From JAGOBX01 sp017999075 [NCBI: Candidatus Babelota bacterium] (lineage in GTDB: Bacteria > JAGOBX01): a stretch of 19,552 bases of DNA. Positions 1-6,097 of this stretch are shown here, one piece after another; the first letter of the stretch is position 1; every line of letters starts with the position of its first letter. The position numbers and the translations under genes were made by a program. The stretch lies in NCBI GenBank assembly GCA_017999075.1, contig JAGOBX010000011.1:1-19552 (forward strand), written 5' to 3'. The notes under the pieces are model-generated. The model saw nothing but the letters and a program-made list of their open reading frames with translations. It made no database searches and was not told where the DNA came from.

Positions 1-95
1 ACCTATAATATTACTGAATTATATAAAAAAAACAAGAACTAAAAATACAAAACCTTAAAATTAAAAAAAATAAGAATTTCCAAATAATTTTTTAT

Positions 96-1079
96 TCAGT
101 TAATTTTATTTATAATTCGTTTATATCCAAGTCCATCAATTTTTAATTTTGAGTTAATACTTAAATTTAATCTTGTTTTGTAATCTGATATTTTTATAAA
201 AAAATCGTTTAATTTAGTTACAAAATCATCAGGATTAAAAATGCCGGCATTTAAAATACAATTATTATAAAAATTTGAATTTCTAAGTTGTTCTGAATTT
301 TGGTTGATGACTATAGAAGGAGTGCCTGTACACATTGTTTCATATAAAGATATACCGCCGCTAATAACAGCAATATCAGAATTATAATATAATTTAGCGA
401 GTTCTGCCGAATTTAATTCTGGTTTTATTATGTGAATATTTTTTTGAGGTTTCATGGAGTTAATTTTTTCAGATGCAGTAATTAAAGTTATTTTCCAGTT
501 ATAAAAGTTTATATTTTTCAAATTAGAAATTAAAAATTCTGCTATTCCTGCTGGATCTGATCCTCCGAAAAATAGAATAACACTTTTAATTTTTTTTCTG
601 ATTTTTTTCTGTTTTTTATTTATTTTTGAATAAACCGGATTTAACAAAATAAATTTTTCTCCGAACAACCTGTTTCTTGAAGATTTTTCATTATGTATAT
701 TTGCATCAATCAGTAAATCGACTGAATTTCTACCGCTGCCTAAATCATCAATTGATATTATTTTTAATCCGATTGATTTTAATTTTTTAACATATTCAAG
801 GTCAGTATCTTTAATGTCTAATACAATAACATTTTTTTTTGAAGAATTATGTTTGGACAATATTTTTTTTATAATATTGAATTCTTCTCCAGATTTATTG
901 AAAGCTAAAAAATTTTTAAATTTCAGCAATCCGGAAAATTTATTAAAAAATAAATTATCACGTTTTATTAGTAATATTTTTTCGGAATTGTTTTCATTAA
1001 TCAAATCATACAGCATCAAACATCTAAATAAATGTCCGGATCCAAAAAATTTATTAATATTAAATCTTAAAATAATCAT
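96..1079 (-). CDS. pseG: PseG-like UDP-sugar hydrolase (pseudaminic acid pathway)
   Basis: This 327-residue protein has the GT-B-like architecture of PseG, which removes UDP from UDP-2,4-diacetamido-2,4,6-trideoxy-beta-L-altropyranose in the cytoplasm during synthesis of CMP-pseudaminic acid, a flagellin-modifying sugar. Visible signatures are the N-terminal GSGHLFR loop with the family's His at residue 16, ISIDDLGSG near 108-116, LLIDANIH near 122-129, FFGGSDP near 169-175, and a C-terminal nucleotide-binding segment (SGGISLYETMCTGTPSIVI) near 241-259. Length matches the family. It starts 11 nt after the stop of the ClC gene with no clear Shine-Dalgarno, so it is probably translated by coupling. 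The flagellin genes about 4 kb away make flagellar glycosylation the likely role. No other pse gene is visible here; more may lie beyond position 1. A related nucleotide-sugar glycosyltransferase remains possible. Confidence 0.72.
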   Translation of the reverse strand: MIILRFNINKFFGSGHLFRCLMLYDLINENNSEKILLIKRDNLFFNKFSGLLKFKNFLAFNKSGEEFNIIKKILSKHNSSKKNVIVLDIKDTDLEYVKKLKSIGLKIISIDDLGSGRNSVDLLIDANIHNEKSSRNRLFGEKFILLNPVYSKINKKQKKIRKKIKSVILFFGGSDPAGIAEFLISNLKNINFYNWKITLITASEKINSMKPQKNIHIIKPELNSAELAKLYYNSDIAVISGGISLYETMCTGTPSIVINQNSEQLRNSNFYNNCILNAGIFNPDDFVTKLNDFFIKISDYKTRLNLSINSKLKIDGLGYKRIINKIN

Positions 1080-1090
1080 TTTTAAAAAAC

Positions 1091-3064
1091 TTATTTTTTA
1101 ACTTGTAAAATTTCGTCTATAGTTCTAACTAATTTATTTTTATTTTTAGCAGTAGTTTCTTTGGCATAAAATTTTATTATATCAGTATGGGTGATAATTC
1201 CAATGACTTTATTTTCTTCTTTGCTGTTTAAAACAGGGAGAACAGAAGTTTCATAACTTCCGAGAAATTTTATAGCAGTATCTATAGAATCGTTTTGATA
1301 TAACATGGGAACAGATTTGTTTTTTATCAAATCACATATTTTCATATCCGGGTTTTTATTGATTATATCTCTTTTTAACATATATTTTTTTAGCATTCCG
1401 AGCATTTTGCCTTTGTCGTCAACAACCGGATAACTGTAAAACTGATAAAAAGTAAAAAGAGGCATAGCATCAGAAACTGTTATATTTCCATTCATAACTT
1501 TTACAGGAGAAGTCATAGCTTCTTTCACAATTGAAGATTTTAAATCAACGCTTTCAGTAGGCAGATAAATTCCTTGATTATTAAGTATAGCATCGTATAT
1601 TGAAGATTTGAATAAATATCTGGATACAGTGAAACTTGCCATATTAGCAAGCATTAATGGCAATATGATTTCATAATTATGAGTCAATTCAAAAACCAGC
1701 AGAATGGAAGTTATAGGGGATTTCATTACTCCTGCAAAAAAAGCTCCCATACCTACTAAAGCATAGGCTCCCATATCTCCTGTTACAGCAGGATAAAACA
1801 AATTTATAACATACCCCACGGATCCGCCTATCATTGACCCGATAAAAATTGCAGGCATTAAAATTCCGCCCGGAATTCCTGCGCTATGACATAAAATAAC
1901 AGCAACAAATTTAAAAATTAGTAAATATATAAGAGTTCTGCCTGTAATATTATTAGCCATCACATCTTCAATTTGTCTGTATAAAGCAGTAGCTGGACCT
2001 ACAGGTTTTTGAATTATTTGATTTTCAGGAGTTTCTTTTATTTTATTACTTTGCGCGATAGAATTGTTCAATAATTCAGAATCATCTGAGGCATAAATAT
2101 TTGTATTTGTCAATCCGGTTTTTATATTGCTTTTCAAAGTTTCTAAAATATTTCCATCACTTTTTTTATTTAATTCGGGTGTGTAATTAAATCCTGTTAT
2201 TTGGGCTGGAAGATAAAATGCCGCAATTCCTATAACAAGCCCGCCCGCTGCAGGAATAAACATTTTAGGAATAATTTTAAATTTAGATATTTTGTTTGTT
2301 GAAAAAATCAATAATTTTATAAATAACCATGATAAAATTCCGCAGCATATGCCAAGTCCCAAATAAAAAATTAATTCAAGAGGCTGAACAAGCTGATATT
2401 TCGCGACAATAAATGAGGGATGGTTTCCAAGCATCAATCTCTGCAGAGTAGAAGCAAGTACGCAGGATATGATAGTAGTTCCAATTATGTGAGTGGAAAA
2501 ATTTCCGAGTAATTCTTCAAGAACAAACATGATTCCTGTTATTGGAGTATTAAACGCCGCAGCCAAACCACCGGCCGAACCACATATAACAAGATTTTTT
2601 ATATTAGCTTTTTTTAAAGAAAAAATTTGTCCGATCCATGAACCTATTATTCCGCATATAAAAATTGTAGGACCTTCAGCGCCGACTGCTAATCCTCCTC
2701 CAATACATAACACACAAACAGCGAATTTACCGAATATTTCTTTTGCAGGGAAAATACCGTATCTGTAATATAAGGCAGTTTTCAATTGAGGAATTCCACT
2801 GCCTTTAGATTGAGGAAAAATATAAGTAAGAAATATTCCTGCAAATAAAGAACATGCTGCAGGAATTATAATAAAATGACAGTTTGTTTCAAAATGAAAA
2901 GAATGATTAAAATACAGAAAATTTTCAAACCAGTGAATAGAATATTTGAAAATTACAGCAGCAAACCCGCTTAATAATCCGACAAGGACGATTAAACCTG
3001 GAAGCAGTAAATTAGGATCATTTTTAATTTTTTCAATTATATTTTGTATATATTTTTTTATCAT
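1091..3064 (-). CDS. ClC-family chloride channel/antiporter with two CBS domains
   Basis: This 657-residue integral membrane protein is a ClC anion transporter. The anion-coordinating signatures are in order: GSGIP at 88-92, GAEGP at 128-132 carrying the gating Glu (E130), and GILMP at 400-404 preceded by GIPG. Tyr464 (THNYE) corresponds to the inner-gate Tyr, and E184 in VLEEL occupies the place of the proton-pathway Glu of the Escherichia coli antiporter, so coupled H+/Cl- exchange is more likely than a pure channel. Two C-terminal cytoplasmic CBS domains (about 511-565 and 574-635) probably sense adenine nucleotides. An unusual polar insert of about 65 residues lies at about 297-362, between the two membrane halves. 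A TATAAT-like box at 3079-3084 on the minus strand lies just upstream of the start. The gene is followed within 11 nt by the pseG-like gene, with no obvious functional link. Confidence 0.92.
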   Translation of the reverse strand: MIKKYIQNIIEKIKNDPNLLLPGLIVLVGLLSGFAAVIFKYSIHWFENFLYFNHSFHFETNCHFIIIPAACSLFAGIFLTYIFPQSKGSGIPQLKTALYYRYGIFPAKEIFGKFAVCVLCIGGGLAVGAEGPTIFICGIIGSWIGQIFSLKKANIKNLVICGSAGGLAAAFNTPITGIMFVLEELLGNFSTHIIGTTIISCVLASTLQRLMLGNHPSFIVAKYQLVQPLELIFYLGLGICCGILSWLFIKLLIFSTNKISKFKIIPKMFIPAAGGLVIGIAAFYLPAQITGFNYTPELNKKSDGNILETLKSNIKTGLTNTNIYASDDSELLNNSIAQSNKIKETPENQIIQKPVGPATALYRQIEDVMANNITGRTLIYLLIFKFVAVILCHSAGIPGGILMPAIFIGSMIGGSVGYVINLFYPAVTGDMGAYALVGMGAFFAGVMKSPITSILLVFELTHNYEIILPLMLANMASFTVSRYLFKSSIYDAILNNQGIYLPTESVDLKSSIVKEAMTSPVKVMNGNITVSDAMPLFTFYQFYSYPVVDDKGKMLGMLKKYMLKRDIINKNPDMKICDLIKNKSVPMLYQNDSIDTAIKFLGSYETSVLPVLNSKEENKVIGIITHTDIIKFYAKETTAKNKNKLVRTIDEILQVKK

Positions 3065-3153
3065 TTCAAAATAACTCTATTATAATAAACAATAAAGAAA
3101 CCATAAAAATCAACTGTATAAATTTTTTATAAAATTATACTTTTAAATAATAA

Positions 3154-4320
3154 TTATTTTTTATCATAACTGTTTTTTATCTGCAAAAGTAGAAGAATGT
3201 ATAATACAACCGAAATTATGATAGCCGAATAATTCATAGAAGAATAAATTTTTGAATAAGGAATTATATAAGAAAGTTTAAAAGGCGCTGATTTGAAATT
3301 ACGCACAACAACAAAATGATCTCCTGCTTTTGTGAATCCTTCGAAATTTTTATCATATAATTCATTAATCTGTTTCAAGATATTTTTTTGTATAACTGTT
3401 TTTAATTCTTTAATATCTTTATCAGAAGATTTTACAAGTTTAGAATGAGCAATTATCTGTTTATAATTATTTGAGATAAAAATATCTCCGCTTTTTATTT
3501 CAAAATCAGAAATAAGTTTATTTAAAACATCAAGAGTTAAATCTGCGGAAACCGTTCCAAGAAAAAATTGTCCGTTATAAACAGGTTTAGCGCAAGTTAT
3601 CATCATTCCTTTTCCGGCAGAGTCGATATATGCAGGCGTCCAGAATAATTTTCTGAGAGGATTATTTTCAGGAAGCCCGAATTTATAAAAATCAAGAGTA
3701 AGCAGTTCTGTAATATGCTTATATATATCCTCTGGTTTGTTTGAAATTGAGTTTGTATGTTCCCAGGGATATATATTTATAAATTCATTTTTTGAAGTGT
3801 AATATACCCATGCTATATTAGGCAAAGAATCTACAGCAGCTCTGAATATATTATTTAAAGCCAAAGCCATTTTTATTTCTCTGTAATATTGCTGATTTCT
3901 TTTTTTTAGCGAACCTGTTCCTCTGATATTTCCGATCATGTTTTTTGAGTATGGCAAAGGAAAACTATCGAGAGTGTAAAACATTTTTTGTTGTGAAGGT
4001 ATTTTTGTTTCTATTACGCTTTTAATCAATCTTGAAAATTCATTTTCTTTAGGACTTAATAAATAAACTGTCTCCGCATTTTTTTGAATAGAATCTACAA
4101 AATCAGAGCAAGTCTTTATTATGTATTCAGACTGAATCAATTCTGAGTTAACGCTATTTACAATTAAATTAATTCTTGTCTTATATTGATATATATATTC
4201 ATAAACTATAAAAGTTAAGAATATCATTGTTATAAAAAAATACATCAGTTTTTTTGATCCTGTTTTTTTAGCAGTTATGTTTCCGGCATCAGTATTATCT
4301 AATTCTTTGAAATCCGTCAT
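3154..4320 (-). CDS. Membrane-anchored double-Cache (dCache) sensor protein without output domain
   Basis: The 388-residue protein has a short cytoplasmic N terminus, a membrane segment at about 25-42, a large extracytoplasmic region (about 45-360) and a second membrane segment at about 364-381, then only about seven cytoplasmic residues. The extracytoplasmic part looks like a dCache ligand-binding domain: a long N-terminal helix, WVYYTSKNEF at 171-180, IYPWE at 183-187, and FWTPAYIDSAGKG followed by the GTVSADLTLDVL strand-helix at 255-266. Such domains normally sit in chemoreceptors, histidine kinases or diguanylate cyclases, but no signalling module follows in any frame before the ClC gene 90 bp downstream. 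A GGAGA Shine-Dalgarno lies at 4331-4335, 10 nt before the ATG, so the start is well supported. It may pass its signal through a partner, or be a truncated receptor; the ligand cannot be inferred. Confidence 0.75.
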   Translation of the reverse strand: MTDFKELDNTDAGNITAKKTGSKKLMYFFITMIFLTFIVYEYIYQYKTRINLIVNSVNSELIQSEYIIKTCSDFVDSIQKNAETVYLLSPKENEFSRLIKSVIETKIPSQQKMFYTLDSFPLPYSKNMIGNIRGTGSLKKRNQQYYREIKMALALNNIFRAAVDSLPNIAWVYYTSKNEFINIYPWEHTNSISNKPEDIYKHITELLTLDFYKFGLPENNPLRKLFWTPAYIDSAGKGMMITCAKPVYNGQFFLGTVSADLTLDVLNKLISDFEIKSGDIFISNNYKQIIAHSKLVKSSDKDIKELKTVIQKNILKQINELYDKNFEGFTKAGDHFVVVRNFKSAPFKLSYIIPYSKIYSSMNYSAIIISVVLYILLLLQIKNSYDKK

Positions 4321-4535
4321 AATTTAGTTTCTCCTTTAAAAATTTACCTGTAAAATAAAATAATGAATATTTTATAATTAAAAAAATAAATTTTACCTTA
4401 TATCAGATTTTTTAAAAAAACAATTTATTTATTAATTTATGTTATATTTTTTTTATTTATAAATGATTTTTTAAAAAATATAAAAATATAATTTATTGAT
4501 AATAAATAAGTTAATAAATAAATGAAAAAAAAATT

Positions 4536-4561
4536 TAAGTTTTTAAAATATATGCCGATAT
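4536..4561 (+). promoter_or_regulatory. Sigma-28 (FliA/SigD) type flagellin promoter
   Basis: TAAG at 4536-4539 and GCCGATAT at 4554-4561 are separated by 14 nt. The known flagellar sigma consensus is TAAA, 14-16 nt, then GCCGATAA or GCCGATAT, so this has one mismatch. It points towards flagellin 1 and predicts transcription from about 4568. The 215 bp between the dCache start (4320) and this promoter are extremely AT-rich and show no gene. Confidence 0.75.
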
Positions 4562-4588
4562 ATAATAGTGAAAAAGGTTTAAAATATT

Positions 4589-4606
4589 AATCACAGGGAT
4601 GTGATT
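4589..4606 (+). promoter_or_regulatory. Putative CsrA/RsmA-binding hairpin in flagellin leader
   Basis: AATCAC-AGGGAT-GTGATT forms a perfect 6-bp stem with GGGA in the loop. Positions 4593-4602 read ACAGGGATGT and match the core ACARGGAUGU of the experimentally selected CsrA RNA consensus, presented in the preferred way, with GGA in a hairpin loop. CsrA occupancy is an inference. Confidence 0.55.
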
Positions 4607-4718
4607 GTTGGTATTGATATAAAAATCAGTACTGATAAAATGAAATGGATTTAAATACCTTTCTAAAAAGTATTCATTCATTTAAAAAAAATCCCTGTAA
4701 AAAAAGAATAAAAAATAA

Positions 4719-4732
4719 ATGAGGAGGTGATT
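4719..4732 (+). promoter_or_regulatory. Orphan perfect Shine-Dalgarno with start-AGG-AGG-stop minigene
   Basis: AGGAGGTGAT at 4722-4731 is complementary to ten consecutive bases of the usual 16S rRNA 3' end, yet no ATG, GTG or TTG opens a reading frame at a usable distance downstream. The same bases form ATG AGG AGG TGA at 4719-4730. Candidates are a ribosome standby or decoy site, a regulatory minigene, or a relic of a lost gene. Confidence 0.4.
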
Positions 4733-4975
4733 ATATTATAGTATAAAAAATAAATATAATTTATGAAAGTTTTATGTTTTTAAAATATTGGATTTTCCAA
4801 ATAATAAGTAATTATTTATCTGTTGAAAGAAAAAATATTATGTATTTATAATTTTATAATAAATTCTGAAGACAGAAAGCAATACTTATATTCCGGAAAT
4901 TTTACTATCCAATATTAAAATTTTAAAAAGTATCGCTTAGGCAAGGAAGCTTAAGAAATTCAAGGAGGAATTACT

Positions 4976-5794
4976 ATGTCTTTAAGAATTATGAATAATG
5001 TGGAAGCGCAATTTGCGCATCGCCAATTAAGTCTTACAAATGGAAAATTAAACAAATCATTAGAAAAATTATCATCAGGTTACAGAATAAATCATGCTGC
5101 AGACGATGCTGCAGGTTTAGCAATTTCAGAAAAATTAAGAACTCAGGTTAATGGACTTGAACAATCAAGAAGAAATATTATGGATGGTATTTCTTTACTG
5201 CAGACAGCTGAAGGCGGACTTGATGAGCTTCATTCAATACTGCAGAGAATGAGAGTCCTTTCAATTCAGGCATCAAATGGAACTTTAACCACTACAGACA
5301 GAGGACTAATTCAATCTGAAGTTGATCAATTATTGTGTGAAATTGATAGAATGTCATCAACAGTAACTTTCAACAATATTCAGTTATTCAATTATACTGA
5401 CGGTTCATTAAAGATTCAGGCCGGTGCGTCACAAGGTCAGACTTTAACTGTAACATTAAGTTCAATTTCAACTACAGATTTAAGTATTGACGGATTATCA
5501 ATAACTTCAACAACAGGCGCAGAATCAGCAATAACATTATTAACTACAGCTATAGATAATATTTCACGCAGACGCGCTACAATCGGAGCTATGCAGAATC
5601 GTCTTGAACATACATATAATTTTGCAGGGATCAGCCGTGAAAATCAGATGGCAGCAGAATCAAGAATCAGAGATGTTGATTTTGCTGAAGAAATGATTAC
5701 ATTTACTAAAACTCAAATTCTTGCTCAAGCAGGTAACTCTATGTTAGCTCAGGCAAATTTGAGACCACAAGCGGTTCTTCAACTTTTAGGTTAA
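4976..5794 (+). CDS. fliC: Flagellin 1 (short, D0/D1 only)
   Basis: This 272-residue filament subunit polymerises after export by the flagellar type III apparatus; as expected, it has no signal peptide. The N-terminal D0/D1 helices (MSLRIMNN, LEKLSSGYRINHAADDAAGLAISEKLR, about 1-140) and C-terminal D1/D0 helices (about 190-272, with MAAESRIRDVDFAEEM and ILAQAGNSMLAQA) are canonical. Only about 50 residues lie between them, so there is no D2/D3 surface domain. The Thr/Ser-rich central segment at about 155-185 may be glycosylated. A strong Shine-Dalgarno (AAGGAGGAA, 4962-4970) supports this start. Cys121 is unusual, since flagellins are mostly Cys-free; the paralogue has Ser there. It is probably transcribed from the sigma-28 promoter at 4536-4561 together with flagellin 2, as no terminator separates them. 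Confidence 0.97.
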   Translation: MSLRIMNNVEAQFAHRQLSLTNGKLNKSLEKLSSGYRINHAADDAAGLAISEKLRTQVNGLEQSRRNIMDGISLLQTAEGGLDELHSILQRMRVLSIQASNGTLTTTDRGLIQSEVDQLLCEIDRMSSTVTFNNIQLFNYTDGSLKIQAGASQGQTLTVTLSSISTTDLSIDGLSITSTTGAESAITLLTTAIDNISRRRATIGAMQNRLEHTYNFAGISRENQMAAESRIRDVDFAEEMITFTKTQILAQAGNSMLAQANLRPQAVLQLLG

Positions 5795-5868
5795 TAAAGG
5801 TTGGTGTAACCAATGAATAAATATTGGGTTTTTGAGATAGAATTCTCTATCTCCTGAGGATAAAAGGG

Positions 5869-5945
5869 TATTGTTATATTTTTTTGCCGCAGCGGCTTAG
5901 TCCGGTTACGAGGGATACGGATTTTGCTGCTGCGTAAAAACAATA
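5869..5945 (+). promoter_or_regulatory. Long three-tier hairpin with AGGGAT in the apical loop
   Basis: TATTGTT (5869-5875) pairs with AACAATA (5939-5945). CGCAGCGGC (5888-5896) pairs with GCTGCTGCG (5926-5934) with one G-U pair. AGTCCG (5899-5904) pairs with CGGATT (5918-5923). The 13-nt apical loop contains AGGGAT at 5911-5916, the same hexamer as the loop at 4595-4600. A CsrA site is inferred. Confidence 0.5.
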
Positions 5946-6033
5946 TCGTTAGGAATTAAGTTATTTGACAATTAAATAATAAGCCAAACCCCTGAGAGGT
6001 TAACCGGAAACTTTAATTATTTTTAATATAAAT

Positions 6034-6072
6034 CGGGCAAGGGATTGTCCGAACCGTATAGTTGTTATACGG
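6034..6072 (+). promoter_or_regulatory. Tandem hairpins immediately before the flagellin 2 ribosome binding site
   Basis: CGGGCAA-GGGA-TTGTCCG (6034-6051) has a 7-bp stem with one G-U pair and GGA in the tetraloop. Two nt later, CCGTATA-GTTGT-TATACGG (6054-6072) has a perfect 7-bp stem. The Shine-Dalgarno GGAGGGAGGAG at 6081-6091 follows after 8 nt. The AAGGGATTGT sequence resembles the CsrA site of the flagellin 1 leader. Confidence 0.55.
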
Positions 6073-6097
6073 GAACTCATGGAGGGAGGAGTTTTTT

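Larger units (their letters stand above)
4568..4975 (+). promoter_or_regulatory. Long structured 5' leader of flagellin 1 mRNA
   Basis: About 408 nt separate the predicted start from the flagellin ATG, far longer than needed for initiation. Visible structure includes the GGGA-loop hairpin at 4589-4606, a GGTATT/AATACC helix (4610-4615 with 4654-4659) enclosing the 12-nt palindrome ATCAGTACTGAT at 4625-4636, TTGGA/TCCAA at 4788-4800, AAATAAT/ATTATTT at 4799-4817, TTCTG-AAGA-CAGAA at 4864-4877 and ATACTT/AAGTAT (4882-4887 with 4928-4933). The true flagellin 1 Shine-Dalgarno AAGGAGGAA is at 4962-4970. No convincing ORF is present. The leader role is inferred from the promoter position and the helices. 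Confidence 0.6.
5795..6097 (+). promoter_or_regulatory. Structured 303-nt spacer between the two flagellin genes
   Basis: No ORF is present. The RNA can form CCAAT/ATTGG (5811-5815 with 5824-5828), a perfect 8-bp hairpin at 5834-5853, the long hairpin at 5869-5945, AACC/GGTT around 5987-6001 and the hairpin pair at 6034-6072. None of the stems is followed by a U run, so they are not intrinsic terminators. The spacer is more GC-rich and more regularly folded than other intergenic DNA in this window. It is likely an intercistronic element that sets the stability or translation of flagellin 2. Confidence 0.55.

Noticed and set aside
1-95. Further gene or terminator after the pseG-like gene
   Set aside because: Only AT-rich sequence without stem, start codon or ribosome site on the relevant strand; too short to judge.
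3065-3153. Frameshifted output domain of the dCache sensor
   Set aside because: The 89 bp are AT-rich, full of stops, and the ClC gene starts directly after; no signalling motif is seen in any frame.
4733-4800. Small gene translated from the orphan Shine-Dalgarno
   Set aside because: No ATG, GTG or TTG occurs at usable spacing; the next ATG is some 30 nt away and opens only six codons.
5795-6097. Cyclic-di-GMP riboswitch before flagellin 2
   Set aside because: I could not lay out the known class I or II core helices and conserved joining bases on the stems seen here. A covariance search would be decisive.
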